64,000 bases of DNA, taken from Tepidaquicella sp964564635 (lineage in GTDB: Bacteria > Bacteroidota > Ignavibacteria > Tepidaquicellales > Tepidaquicellaceae). The stretch lies in assembly GCA_964564635.1 (NCBI GenBank), contig CAZMAR010000003.1:124001-188000 (forward strand), given 5' to 3'. The translations under genes and the position numbers were made by a program. Under the pieces are notes generated by a model that worked only from the letters and a program-made list of their open reading frames with translations, was not told the DNA's origin and searched no databases. Position 1 is the first letter of the stretch. Each line of letters opens with the position of its first letter. This document shows positions 18,515 through 28,269 of the stretch, in pieces.

Positions 18515-20617
18515 ATGCAAAAATTACCTGATAATATTGATTTATTAAAAGATTTTAATGAGTTGAACTATGAAGAATGGAAAAAGTTTGTGGAAAAAGA
18601 GTTAAAAGGAATTCCATTCGAAAAGAAACTCATAAATAAAACATATGAGGGTATTAATCTAAAACCTATATATGATATAGAGGATATTAATAGCATCGGC
18701 TTTTTAAATTCTAAACCGGGATTTCCAGATTACCACAGAGGAAATAATGCAACTGGTTATTTAAATAAAAGCTGGAATATACACCAATTAATACCAGATT
18801 CATTACCGGAAGATTTCAATAAAACTCTCTTAAAGAATCTCCAAAACGGTCAGAATTGTATTTATATTTATCCTGACTGGTACACTCTAAATAATCTCAA
18901 CCCTCCTTCTCATTATACTAAGGAACATTACAATAACGGATTATCTATATTTCATTACAAAGATTTTGAAATTGCTTTATCTGGTGTTGATTTATACAAA
19001 TATCCCATCTTTATTAAAGCAGGCTTTAACGGAGTTCCGATATTCACTATTTTTCTTACTTATCTGAATAAAAATAATATAGATTTTAAAAATATCTCAG
19101 GTGGAATTTATGTTGACCCTTATGAATATTTAACTTTGTTTGGAAATATTCCTGATTCTCTGGAAAGCACTTTTGATAATCTTACTCTATTAACTAAATG
19201 GATTTCTGAAAAGTCAGATAAATTTAAAACAATAAATATTAGTGGACTTCAATATCATAATGCAGGTGCAAATGCCATTCAGGAATTAGCTTACTGTTTT
19301 GCTACTGCGATTGAATATATCAACAACCTTTTAGACCGAAACCTTGACATTGATACAATTGCCAGAAACATTACTTTTACCTTAGGAGTTGGTTCATTTT
19401 ATTTTATGGAAATTGCAAAATTAAGGGCGGCAAGAATTTTATGGAGTAAGATAATAGAATCTTATGGAGGAAACGAAAATAGCAGAAGAGCAAATATCTT
19501 ATCAATAACATCTTCTTACAACAAAACTATATTAGATCCCTATGTTAATATCTTACGAACAACTACAGAAGCATTTTCCGCTGTATTAGGGGGTGCTGAT
19601 AGTATACAGACAGTACCATTTGATGAATACCAGAAATTGCCGGATGAATTTTCTCAAAGAATAGCAAGAAACATACAGATTATTCTAAATTCTGAAACGA
19701 ATCTCTATAGACTGATAGATCCTGCAGGAGGGTCTTATTATATAGAATTTCTTACAAATCAAATAGCGGAAAGATCTTTTAACATAATCAAAAATATTAC
19801 ATCTAATGGAGGGATGTTAAATTTACTTAAGAATGAGACTATACATAATGAAATTGAAAATATACATCAAAAAAAAGTGGATGATTTCGTTAAAAGAAAA
19901 TATATACTTGTTGGAATTAATAAATATCCTAATGTAAATGAAAAAAGATTTGAAGGCAGTAACCAGGATTTTGATTTTATATATAAAAAGAGATATAATG
20001 ATTTAGTAAAAATAAGAGATTCACAAAATTTAAAATTAGATAAAAAAATTAGCGAATTTCAAATACTTGCTGAAACTAATTTCTTTACTGATTATACAAT
20101 TGAAGATATATTTAATTTAATAAAATCCACTTCAAATAATTTATTAAAAATAAAAATCATTAAACAACAGAGGCTTGCGGAAATATTTGAAGTATTAAAA
20201 GAAATAACCGAAGAAATAAAATTAAAAAAAGGGAAATTACCTACAGTATTTTTAGCATCAATGGGGACATTGAAAGAATACAAAGCAAGAACAGATTTTG
20301 CAAAAGAATTTTTCGAGATTGCAGGCTTTAATATCATAACGACAAGAGGACATGAATCAGCATCTGAAGTTATAAAAGAAATATTAAATTATAACCCAGA
20401 TATTATAACTATTTGTTCAACTGATGAATTGTATACCAAATATGTACCTTTAATTATGGAAGAGATTAATAAAAATCAAATTAATTCTCTTATAGTTCTT
20501 GCTGGCAATCCAGAAAATCAAAAAGAAGATTATAAGAATTTGGGAGTTGATGAATTTATTTATTTAGGAGTTAATGCATTTGAGACTTTAAATAGAATCA
20601 TAAAGAGAATTATTTGA
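18515..20617 (+). CDS. mutA: methylmalonyl-CoA mutase small (beta) subunit
   Basis: This 700-residue protein has the TIM-barrel mutase domain (about 1-480; landmarks ISGLQYHNAGANAIQEL and YFMEIAKLRAARILW) and a C-terminal flavodoxin-like domain. In that second domain the cobalamin DxHxxG motif is absent: the corresponding place (583-590) reads MGTLKEYK. This is the normal state of the non-catalytic subunit of heterodimeric mutases. With mutB, 21 bases downstream, it converts succinyl-CoA and (R)-methylmalonyl-CoA, linking the TCA cycle to propionyl-CoA metabolism. A 251-base AT-rich leader with no clear riboswitch precedes it. Confidence 0.94.
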   Translation: MQKLPDNIDLLKDFNELNYEEWKKFVEKELKGIPFEKKLINKTYEGINLKPIYDIEDINSIGFLNSKPGFPDYHRGNNATGYLNKSWNIHQLIPDSLPEDFNKTLLKNLQNGQNCIYIYPDWYTLNNLNPPSHYTKEHYNNGLSIFHYKDFEIALSGVDLYKYPIFIKAGFNGVPIFTIFLTYLNKNNIDFKNISGGIYVDPYEYLTLFGNIPDSLESTFDNLTLLTKWISEKSDKFKTINISGLQYHNAGANAIQELAYCFATAIEYINNLLDRNLDIDTIARNITFTLGVGSFYFMEIAKLRAARILWSKIIESYGGNENSRRANILSITSSYNKTILDPYVNILRTTTEAFSAVLGGADSIQTVPFDEYQKLPDEFSQRIARNIQIILNSETNLYRLIDPAGGSYYIEFLTNQIAERSFNIIKNITSNGGMLNLLKNETIHNEIENIHQKKVDDFVKRKYILVGINKYPNVNEKRFEGSNQDFDFIYKKRYNDLVKIRDSQNLKLDKKISEFQILAETNFFTDYTIEDIFNLIKSTSNNLLKIKIIKQQRLAEIFEVLKEITEEIKLKKGKLPTVFLASMGTLKEYKARTDFAKEFFEIAGFNIITTRGHESASEVIKEILNYNPDIITICSTDELYTKYVPLIMEEINKNQINSLIVLAGNPENQKEDYKNLGVDEFIYLGVNAFETLNRIIKRII

Positions 20618-20638
20618 TAATTTTATGATAATAGATAA

Positions 20639-22834
20639 ATGAAAAATAACAAAATAAATAAGCCAGATTTTTCTAAAATTGATTTTGAGTTTAAGTCAGA
20701 CAGTATTTCATTTGAAAACTGGAAACTCGAATTTGAAAAACAAACCGGGAAAAACTTAGAGGAATTTATCTGGGATACATTAGAACAAATCCCTTTGAAG
20801 CCGCTTTATGATTCTAATGATATTAAAGATGTTAAACACCTAAAATTTTATTCTGGTATCCCTCCCTATTTAAGAGGTCCCTATGCTACAATGTATGTTC
20901 AAAAGCCCTGGACAATAAGGCAATATGCAGGATTTTCAACTGCAGAAGAAAGTAATGCATTTTATAAAAGAAATTTAGCTGCAGGTCAGATGGGGCTTTC
21001 TGTTGCTTTTGATTTAGCAACTCATCGCGGTTATGATTCAGACCATCCGCGAGTTATTAGTGATGTAGGGAAAGCAGGGGTCGCTGTTGATACAGTTGAA
21101 GATATGGAAATTCTTTTTAGGGATATTCCGCTTGATAAAATGTCAGTTTCTATGACTATGAATGGTGCTGTGCTTCCGATTATGGCTTTTTACATTGTGG
21201 CTGCAGAAGAACAGGGAGTAAAGTATGAACAGCTAACAGGTACTATTCAGAATGATATTCTAAAAGAATATATGGTTAGGAATACATATATATACCCTCC
21301 TGAACCATCAATGCGCATAATTGCTGATATTTTTAGATTTACCTCTCGTTATATGCCAAAGTTTAATAGTATCAGTGTATCCGGTTATCATATGCAGGAA
21401 GCCGGTGCAACTGCAGATTTAGAAATGGCATACACTCTTGCAAATGGTTTGGAGTATCTCAGAACGGGAATAAATGCAGGATTAAATGTTGATGATTTCG
21501 CTCCCCGAATATCATTCTTCTGGGCTGAAGGTATGAATTACTTTATGGAAATAGCAAAATTAAGAGCCGCAAGAGTTATATGGGCAAAAATTGTAAAAAT
21601 GTTTAACCCACAGAATCCAAAATCAATGGCTTTAAGAACACACTCACAAACCTCTGGTTGGAGTTTGACAGAACAGGATCCTTATAATAACATAATAAGA
21701 ACCTGTATAGAAGCTCTTTCCGCAGTTTTGGGGCATACACAATCATTACATACAAATTCACTTGATGAAGCAATAGCACTTCCAACTGACTTCTCAGCGA
21801 GAATTGCACGAAACACACAACTTTATCTACAGGAAGAAACATTTATTACAAAAGTAATAGACCCCTGGGGTGGTTCATATTTACTTGAATATCTAACAGA
21901 TAAATTAATTGAAAAGGGTTGGAAACATATAAAAGAAGTTGAAGAATTAGGAGGAATGACAAAAGCAATAGAAGCCGGAATTCCAAAATTAAGAATAGAA
22001 GAAGCTGCAGCAAGGAGACAGGCAAGGATTGATTCAGGTATAGAAACAATAGTTGGTGTGAATAAGTATATTCCAGAAAAAGAAGAGATGATTGAAATTT
22101 TAGAAATAGATAACACAGCTGTAAGAGAAGCACAAATAAAGAGATTAAATGAAATAAAATCCAGAAGAAATGAAAAAGAAGTAGAAAGCATCCTTGAAGA
22201 ATTATCCAAAGCAGCAGAAACTGATGAAATAAATTTACTTGAATTATCTATAAAAGCAGCTCGTGCAAGAGCAACTTTAGGAGAAATCTCCTTTGCATTA
22301 GAAAAAGTTTGGGGAAGGTATCAATCTATGACAAAAACAATTTCCGGAATTTACAGCACTGAATACAGTGCTGCAGATGAAGAAAAAATTGCAGCTGTAA
22401 GAAAACTTACAGATGATTTTGCACTAAGAGAAGGACGTAGACCAAGAATATTAATTGCAAAAATGGGACAGGATGGTCATGACAGGGGCGCTAAAGTAGT
22501 AGCCACCGCGTATGCTGATATGGGATTTGATGTTGATATTGGACCTCTATTCCAGACACCAGAAGAAACGGCAAAGCAAGCGGTGGAAAATGATGTTCAC
22601 ATAATTGGAATGAGTTCTCTTGCCGGAGGGCATAAAACCCTGCTTCCTGCTCTTGTAAAAGAATTAAAGAGTTTGAACAGGGAAGACATTATTATTGTTT
22701 GTGGTGGTGTAATACCCCCTCAGGATTATGATTTTCTTTATGAAAACGGTGCTTCTGCAATTTTTGGACCTGGAACAAAAATTCCTGATGCAGCATTGAA
22801 AATAATGGAAATTTTAAATCAGGTATCTTATTAA
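20639..22834 (+). CDS. mutB: methylmalonyl-CoA mutase large (alpha) subunit, B12-dependent
   Basis: The 731-residue product is a full-length catalytic mutase subunit. The substrate-binding segment RGPYATMYVQKPWTIRQYAG lies near residues 79-98, with the conserved tyrosine in TMY. GQDGHDRG, with the cobalt-ligating His at about 614, opens the C-terminal B12 domain, followed by DIGPLFQTPEE and the GMSSLAGGHKT loop. With MutA it forms the active heterodimer; MeaB, encoded two genes on, protects and loads the cofactor. It starts 21 bases after mutA and ends in a good terminator, so mutAB is a two-gene unit. Confidence 0.97.
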   Translation: MKNNKINKPDFSKIDFEFKSDSISFENWKLEFEKQTGKNLEEFIWDTLEQIPLKPLYDSNDIKDVKHLKFYSGIPPYLRGPYATMYVQKPWTIRQYAGFSTAEESNAFYKRNLAAGQMGLSVAFDLATHRGYDSDHPRVISDVGKAGVAVDTVEDMEILFRDIPLDKMSVSMTMNGAVLPIMAFYIVAAEEQGVKYEQLTGTIQNDILKEYMVRNTYIYPPEPSMRIIADIFRFTSRYMPKFNSISVSGYHMQEAGATADLEMAYTLANGLEYLRTGINAGLNVDDFAPRISFFWAEGMNYFMEIAKLRAARVIWAKIVKMFNPQNPKSMALRTHSQTSGWSLTEQDPYNNIIRTCIEALSAVLGHTQSLHTNSLDEAIALPTDFSARIARNTQLYLQEETFITKVIDPWGGSYLLEYLTDKLIEKGWKHIKEVEELGGMTKAIEAGIPKLRIEEAAARRQARIDSGIETIVGVNKYIPEKEEMIEILEIDNTAVREAQIKRLNEIKSRRNEKEVESILEELSKAAETDEINLLELSIKAARARATLGEISFALEKVWGRYQSMTKTISGIYSTEYSAADEEKIAAVRKLTDDFALREGRRPRILIAKMGQDGHDRGAKVVATAYADMGFDVDIGPLFQTPEETAKQAVENDVHIIGMSSLAGGHKTLLPALVKELKSLNREDIIIVCGGVIPPQDYDFLYENGASAIFGPGTKIPDAALKIMEILNQVSY

Positions 22835-22842
22835 AATAAATT

Positions 22843-22873
22843 AAAAAAGCAGGTTTTGAAAACCTGCTTTTTT
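22843..22873 (+). terminator. Rho-independent terminator after mutB, probably bidirectional
   Basis: An inverted repeat AAAAAAGCAGGTTT / AAACCTGCTTTTTT with a 3-base loop (stem arms 22843-22856 and 22860-22873) ends in a run of six T. The A-run on the left makes it equally usable by the convergent gene that ends at 22898. Confidence 0.9.
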
Positions 22874-22897
22874 AATAAAATCAAATATAAAAATTTC

Positions 22898-24646
22898 TTA
22901 TTTAATAATTACCATTCTTAAAGTTCGGATATAATCACCTGCTCTGAATCTATAGAAATAGACACCTGTTGATAGGTCCGCAGCATTAAATTCAACAGTA
23001 TAATATCCGGCTTCCCTGTATTCATTTACAAGCGTTTTTACTTGCCTTCCACTAATATCAAAAATTACTAATGAAACAAAAGCTCTTTCAGGTACTTCAA
23101 AATCTATTTTTGTAACTGGATTGAAAGGATTAGGATAATTTTGTGATATAAAATATTTCCCGGGTGGAGAAATACTGATAAAATCATTTAAATAAAAATA
23201 CTCAAAGTTTCCATTATAGTCTATTTGTTTAATTGCATATTCATATTGTCCTTTATTTAGACCCCTGTCAACAAAATTGTAATTTGTTTGAGTATTTTTT
23301 GTACCACTTCCTTTTACAAACCCAATGTATTTCCAATCTTCTTTTCCATAATTACTTCTGTATACCTCAAACCCATAATTATTCTCTTCCATTGATGTAA
23401 TCCAGTTAAGTGTAACATCGTTCTGTTTTACAAATGCCCTAAATGAAACAAGCTTAATAGGTAATGGACTATTTAATGTATTACCATCTTCAAAATTTCC
23501 TCCTACTCCAAATTGTGCAGAACCTATACTTAAACCTGTTCTATATATGGTTGGAGCAGTAGCACTGCCTACTGCATTTTGATGGATACCTTCCATATAC
23601 CATTCAGAATAACCATTATCTCGTTTTATAGTTCTTAGCAGTGGATAGTTTGTAGAAGATACACCAGAAATGCTGCGAGCAAGTAAAGATATATCGTAAG
23701 TGCCACCAGAGAGTCCATTACCGATTGTCAACTGCCACCAGGCTTCCTGAGAATATGTATCAACGACATACCCATTATCATTAAGAGGACCTAAATTATA
23801 ATAACTTGGGTCATTTGTATAAGCTCTAATTTTTATTGTACCACCTGATGTAGGTGCTTCTGTAAACGAAATATATACCTGCCTGAACCTGGTTGTTGTA
23901 CCAACAGGAAAATGTACATCAGAAACTGTTGTTGTGGAAAACCATCTTGCAAAATTTCCTACAATTCTTCCATCATCATAAGATAAAGTCCCAACATTTG
24001 AAGCACTTGAGCCGAGTGTTAAAGTATTACTACCAGACATTATAATGTATCCACTAACCATAGTCAAAGTACCAGGGATTGTTCGACTAAATGGAATAGT
24101 AATATTTGCTTCAGAATCCATTGTAAGATTAGCAGGACCATCCGTATCAGGGAATTCATCACCGGCGTAAATACTACTTGTAATAGAATATCGTAAGGTT
24201 CCATTACTTCCATATTTAACAACTCCATCAAAAGCTTCAACCACACCATCAGCCATAACCAAAGTACCATTGATTAAACAGTCAGCAGAAAGTGATAGTG
24301 TTCCCACAAGATTTAAAAATCCATTTACCACTAATCCATTTCCCGAACCAGATACAGTTAACGTTTTTCCACTTGCCACAGTAAGAGTTTTACCGCTTGA
24401 AACGGTAGTCTGGTCTATATTTAAATTTATATTTACTGTTATGTTATGATTAACAGTTATATTACCATCAATTCTATCAGGGTATTTCGTAGCTTCTACC
24501 CATTGACTACCATCGTATTGTTCCCATACTGTTGAGTATGCGGACCAGTTGCCATTAGCCTTCGTTCGGAAGTCTCCCGATTGTTGAGCAAACCCGAGAG
24601 AACTTATAAGAAGGATGGCTACGACGATATAGTTTAGTTTTTTCAT
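22898..24646 (-). CDS. secreted beta-solenoid protein with T9SS sorting domain
   Basis: I start the gene at the ATG at 24646, which gives a proper signal peptide (MKKLNYIVVAILLISSLGFA/Q); the open frame continues 17 codons upstream without signal-like character. The N-terminal part begins with a NGNWSAYSTVWEQYDGSQW segment and has repeated short strands rich in Thr, Val, Gly and Ser (TLTVASGKTLTVSGSG), suggesting a right-handed beta-helix. A fibronectin-III-like domain follows (VTLNWITSMEENNYGFEVYR), then the C-terminal sorting domain (ISQNYPNPFNPVTKIDFEVP to LRMVIIK). No enzymatic motif is seen. It lies on the opposite strand between mutB and meaB and interrupts an otherwise coherent mutase locus. 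Confidence 0.87.
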   Translation of the reverse strand: MKKLNYIVVAILLISSLGFAQQSGDFRTKANGNWSAYSTVWEQYDGSQWVEATKYPDRIDGNITVNHNITVNINLNIDQTTVSSGKTLTVASGKTLTVSGSGNGLVVNGFLNLVGTLSLSADCLINGTLVMADGVVEAFDGVVKYGSNGTLRYSITSSIYAGDEFPDTDGPANLTMDSEANITIPFSRTIPGTLTMVSGYIIMSGSNTLTLGSSASNVGTLSYDDGRIVGNFARWFSTTTVSDVHFPVGTTTRFRQVYISFTEAPTSGGTIKIRAYTNDPSYYNLGPLNDNGYVVDTYSQEAWWQLTIGNGLSGGTYDISLLARSISGVSSTNYPLLRTIKRDNGYSEWYMEGIHQNAVGSATAPTIYRTGLSIGSAQFGVGGNFEDGNTLNSPLPIKLVSFRAFVKQNDVTLNWITSMEENNYGFEVYRSNYGKEDWKYIGFVKGSGTKNTQTNYNFVDRGLNKGQYEYAIKQIDYNGNFEYFYLNDFISISPPGKYFISQNYPNPFNPVTKIDFEVPERAFVSLVIFDISGRQVKTLVNEYREAGYYTVEFNAADLSTGVYFYRFRAGDYIRTLRMVIIK

Positions 24647-24828
24647 TTTGAGAGGTTTTATCTTAAATAATATAATTAATTTAAAAAATAAAATCAAATT
24701 ATATTTTTTTAAATTTAATAATTACAATTATTGAATTATATTGTTATATGTTAAAACAATATTATTATATAAAAAATTTCATTTTACATTTTACTATAAA
24801 AAACAAAAATAAATAATTTATCCACAGA

Positions 24829-25938
24829 ATGGGAAAAGAGATAAAAAAACCCGACTGGGTTCCCGAAAATGCAGGTAAAGAATTCACTACAAAAATTGTT
24901 CAGGATAAAATAAAAAACATAACACAGGGGAAAAACATTCAAATAAAAAAACAGAAATTATTTAATATTGAAGAATTGGTAAAAGGTGTATTAAACAACG
25001 ACAGAACTTTACTTGCAAAAGCCATTACATATATAGAGAGTAATTCTCAAAAGCATTATCAAACAGCAAGAGAAATACTTAGAAAACTATTACCATACTC
25101 TGGAAACTCAATACGAATAGGAATTACAGGATTACCTGGTGCAGGAAAAAGTACATTAATAGAAACATTAGGATTATATCTATTAAAAAAAGGTTATAAA
25201 TTATCTGTCCTAACTATAGACCCAAGTAGTTCAATAAGTAAAGGTAGTATTCTTGGCGATAAAACTCGAATGAAAAGACTTGCAAAAGAAAGAAATTGTT
25301 TTATAAGACCTTCTCCTTCTTCAGGAGCTTTAGGGGGTGTTGCAAGAAAATCAAGAGAGACAATAATTGTTTGCGAAGCTGCTGGCTATAATGTAATAAT
25401 TGTAGAAACTGTGGGTGTTGGGCAAAATGAATCTACTGTAAGAACTATGGTGGATTTTTTCCTTTTACTTTTAATTGCAGGCGCCGGTGATGAATTGCAG
25501 GCAATTAAAAAAGGGGTGATTGAACTTGCTGATGCTATTTATATTAATAAATGTGACGACGACAACAGAGAAAAATCTCTCATAACAAAAGCAGAATTTT
25601 CAACAGTTACAAAATATATTTCCTCACCAACAAAAAACTGGCGCACGAAAGTTGATGTCTGTTCCGCTTTGACTGGTGAAGGTATAGAACAATTGTGGAA
25701 GACCATTGAGGAATTTGTCAGGCAAACGAAAAAAAGCGGTTTTTTTGAAGAGCGGAGAAGACAACAGATGCTTGATTGGACCACAGCATTGATTGAAGAA
25801 TATCTTAGAGAAAATTTTTATTCAAGTGAAGTAGTGGTTTATGGATTACCAAAAATAAAATCTAAAATATTGAAAGGGAAAATATTACCAACTGAAGCTG
25901 CGGAACTCCTTTTAAATTTATACAACGATTACAAATAA
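24829..25938 (+). CDS. meaB: methylmalonyl-CoA mutase-associated GTPase MeaB
   Basis: The 369-residue G3E-family GTPase carries Walker A GLPGAGKST (101-109), the DPSSSISKGSILGDKTRM segment, the VGVGQNE switch region and the NKCD base-recognition motif. In the family, MeaB gates cobalamin loading and protects the mutase from inactivation. The protein has about 40 residues before the usual family start (KKPDWVPENAG...), kept here because the ATG at 24829 is the only good start and the segment is in frame. It is separated from mutAB by one opposite-strand gene and is followed 9 bases later by aat. Confidence 0.95.
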   Translation: MGKEIKKPDWVPENAGKEFTTKIVQDKIKNITQGKNIQIKKQKLFNIEELVKGVLNNDRTLLAKAITYIESNSQKHYQTAREILRKLLPYSGNSIRIGITGLPGAGKSTLIETLGLYLLKKGYKLSVLTIDPSSSISKGSILGDKTRMKRLAKERNCFIRPSPSSGALGGVARKSRETIIVCEAAGYNVIIVETVGVGQNESTVRTMVDFFLLLLIAGAGDELQAIKKGVIELADAIYINKCDDDNREKSLITKAEFSTVTKYISSPTKNWRTKVDVCSALTGEGIEQLWKTIEEFVRQTKKSGFFEERRRQQMLDWTTALIEEYLRENFYSSEVVVYGLPKIKSKILKGKILPTEAAELLLNLYNDYK

Positions 25939-25947
25939 ACATAATGT

Positions 25948-26562
25948 ATGTTTTTTGAAGTTATATATAAAGAAAAAATAAACTACAAAACTGTTCTCAA
26001 CGGCTATAAAATTGGTATATTTCCAATGGGAAACCCTGATGACAATTCAATCAGTTGGTATTATACAAACCCAAGAGGTATAATAAAACTTGAACCAGAT
26101 TTCAAAGGAATTAATATACCTCGTTCACTTAAACAAATTTTAAAGAAAAAAATTTTTGAAGTTAAAATCGATACAAAGTTTGAAGAAGTAATTGAAAACT
26201 GCTCTCATAGAAAAGAAACCTGGATTACTCCCGCCATAAAAAAACTCTATATCACATTATTCAAAAAAGGATATGCGCATAGCATCGAAACATATAAAGA
26301 CAATAAACTTGTAGGTGGCCTTTACGGGGTTGCGTTAAAAGGAGCCTTTTTTGGGGAATCTATGTATCACGATACTTCAAATGCATCAAAAGTTGCATTT
26401 ATCAAACTATACGAAATTTTAATTAAAAACAAGTTCTTACTTTTTGACATTCAAATGATAACACCCGTTTTTCAGATATTGGGAGCAATAAATATCCCCT
26501 TCTCACTGTATCTAAAGATATTGAAGAAAGCAATGTCTGTAGAAAGGGAATTTCAGTTCTAA
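25948..26562 (+). CDS. aat: leucyl/phenylalanyl-tRNA-protein transferase
   Basis: This 204-residue protein shows the Aat pattern in order: GIFPMGNPDD...WYYTNPRGII (FPW-like in E. coli), IPRSLKQIL, ETWITPAIKKLY, YAHSIETYKDNKLVGGLYGV, FFGESMYHDTSNASKVA and LFDIQ. The Asp and Gln of the last motif (DCQ in E. coli) are retained although Cys is Ile. The family moves Leu or Phe from tRNA to N-terminal Lys/Arg of proteins, marking them for ClpS/ClpAP degradation. It is somewhat shorter than the 234-residue E. coli enzyme. It starts 9 bases after meaB and probably shares its transcript, a proximity without an obvious functional link. Confidence 0.9.
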   Translation: MFFEVIYKEKINYKTVLNGYKIGIFPMGNPDDNSISWYYTNPRGIIKLEPDFKGINIPRSLKQILKKKIFEVKIDTKFEEVIENCSHRKETWITPAIKKLYITLFKKGYAHSIETYKDNKLVGGLYGVALKGAFFGESMYHDTSNASKVAFIKLYEILIKNKFLLFDIQMITPVFQILGAINIPFSLYLKILKKAMSVEREFQF

Positions 26563-26570
26563 AAACTTTT

Positions 26571-27242
26571 TTACTCTGGATAGCCCACAGTTTGTGCTAA
26601 AATAATATGCTGGTTTTCTTTAAGTTTTAATTTTTTCTTCAACGCTTCCTTATCAACCCAGGCTCTTATAACTGTATTTAATCCTGAAGAACTGCAGAAA
26701 AGATAAACATTTTCCCCGATGAACCCTGCATGAGCACCAGCATAAAGTTCCCTGTCAGATGAGTTCTCCATTTTGGAATAATCAGCTACATAAATCAAAT
26801 TTACCGGTGCTATCTTAACAAAATCTTGAGACCCGGCAAACTCCCTTAAATCTTCCTGAGAAATTAAATCGAGAGAATTATCAACTGCGTTGTAAACATA
26901 TGCTCCACTTTGCATAATAACATATACATCCATCGCCTGCGAATTATGGGCAGTAGGAGCTGTTCTCATTCCATTTTCAGGACGATTAATACCAAAAGCA
27001 GCCCACAACAAATCCGAAAGCATCTGCTCGGATAACATTTTACTACTAAACTTTCTTGTGGACTTCCGGTTCTTAAGAGCATCCATAAGTGGCATTCCAC
27101 CTGTTGTGTTTGGTTCAGGAAGTTTTATATTCATTATTTCTTCATTATTGACCTGCTTTAAATCAGACACTGCAGAATTTAAAAAAACTATAGCCAATAT
27201 ACCAGCAATAATTAAAACAAATATGATTATAATATTTTTCAT
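26571..27242 (-). CDS. SagB/ThcOx-type nitroreductase-family protein with N-terminal anchor
   Basis: The 223-residue product begins with a hydrophobic segment (about 3-22) that reads as an uncleaved anchor or signal, followed by a complete nitroreductase fold: LMDALKNRKSTRKFS (FMN phosphate contact), LSDLLWAAFGINRPENG, RTAPTAHNSQAMDVYV, IGENVYLFCSSSGLNTV and a closing ILAQTVGYPE. This is the pattern of the common Bacteroidota SagB-like stand-alone enzymes rather than a thiazole/oxazole biosynthesis cluster; no cyclodehydratase is nearby. It likely binds FMN outside the cytoplasm. It follows the ROK kinase gene on the same strand with a single base between them. Confidence 0.87.
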   Translation of the reverse strand: MKNIIIIFVLIIAGILAIVFLNSAVSDLKQVNNEEIMNIKLPEPNTTGGMPLMDALKNRKSTRKFSSKMLSEQMLSDLLWAAFGINRPENGMRTAPTAHNSQAMDVYVIMQSGAYVYNAVDNSLDLISQEDLREFAGSQDFVKIAPVNLIYVADYSKMENSSDRELYAGAHAGFIGENVYLFCSSSGLNTVIRAWVDKEALKKKLKLKENQHIILAQTVGYPE

Positions 27243-27243
27243 A

Positions 27244-28209
27244 TTACAAATTAAATTTATTTATCTCTTCTAAACACAAGGCTGCCGCTCCTAATATAGA
27301 AGCATCATCCTGTGGTAACCCAGAAGGTAAAATTTTAACCGTGTTTTTAAATACATTTAATAAATAATCATTAAATTTTTTTCTGACCGGCTCAAAAATT
27401 AAATTACCTGCATTTGTAACACCACCATAAAGAAAAATTGCCTGAGGACTGAATACTGCTGTAATATTTGCAAGAGCTAACGCCAGCACATCAGCAGTAA
27501 ACTCAAAAGTTTTTTTCGCGACATCATCACCCTCTAAAGCTGCTTCGTAAACTTTTTTTGATGTAAGGCTTCTATCATCAAAATTCTCCAGTATGCTTCT
27601 ATTTCCACTTTTTAAAAACTCTTTCACAGTCCTTGTAATTCCCGTAGCGGAAACATAAGTCTCAAGGCATCCTTTACGACCACAATTACACTGTCTTCCA
27701 TCCTTAAAAATTATTGTATGTCCCAGTTCACCAGCAAAACCTGTATATCCATAAAGCAATTTACCATTACAATAAAAGCCACTTCCAAGTCCTGTACCAA
27801 GTGTAATAAAAATAAAATTTTCCAACTCCTTCGCGATTCCGAATTTCTTCTCCCCAATTGCTCCAGCATTAGCATCGTTAGTAATGAAAACAGGTTTATT
27901 GCTTTTATGATTTAGACTTTTAACAAGATTTACTTTTCCTTTCCATTTTAGATTGGGTGCTTCTTCAATAAAGCCTGTAAAATAATTTGCATTTGGGGCA
28001 CCGATTCCAAACCCGATTATTTCAATTCCAGTAGGTAAGTCAGCGATAATCTTTTCAAACAAAAAATTAATATATTTTTCGAAGTCATCAAATTCATCTG
28101 TTCTCATTGATGACTTTTTAAGTATATTCCCTTCAAAATCTACAAATCCATATTTTGTAAAAGTTCCTCCAATATCTATTCCAACAACAATATTTTTTTT
28201 CTCAGCCAT
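27244..28209 (-). CDS. ROK-family sugar kinase (glucokinase-like)
   Basis: This 321-residue cytoplasmic kinase has the ATP-binding VVGIDIGGTFTKYGF near the N-terminus, the catalytic-loop TNDANAGAIGE, GTGLGSGF, GELGH and the ROK zinc motif CNCGRKGCLETY. There is no N-terminal DNA-binding domain, so it is an enzyme rather than a repressor. The family phosphorylates glucose, mannose, N-acetyl sugars or similar; the substrate cannot be set by eye, glucose being the commonest. It is first in a two-gene minus-strand unit with the nitroreductase. Confidence 0.92.
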   Translation of the reverse strand: MAEKKNIVVGIDIGGTFTKYGFVDFEGNILKKSSMRTDEFDDFEKYINFLFEKIIADLPTGIEIIGFGIGAPNANYFTGFIEEAPNLKWKGKVNLVKSLNHKSNKPVFITNDANAGAIGEKKFGIAKELENFIFITLGTGLGSGFYCNGKLLYGYTGFAGELGHTIIFKDGRQCNCGRKGCLETYVSATGITRTVKEFLKSGNRSILENFDDRSLTSKKVYEAALEGDDVAKKTFEFTADVLALALANITAVFSPQAIFLYGGVTNAGNLIFEPVRKKFNDYLLNVFKNTVKILPSGLPQDDASILGAAALCLEEINKFNL

Positions 28210-28269
28210 TATTCATTTAAACTGTTATTAATCTTTTCCGGTTGAAAAAAATTGATATTTTAAAATTCA

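Noticed and set aside
18515..20617. Loss of the B12 motif in the first mutase gene taken as a broken enzyme
   Set aside because: The small subunit of heterodimeric methylmalonyl-CoA mutases always lacks it; the partner gene carries DGHDRG.
26571..27242. SagB-type enzyme as marker of a thiazole/oxazole peptide cluster
   Set aside because: No cyclodehydratase, precursor peptide or leader-peptide genes lie nearby; the protein matches the common stand-alone form.
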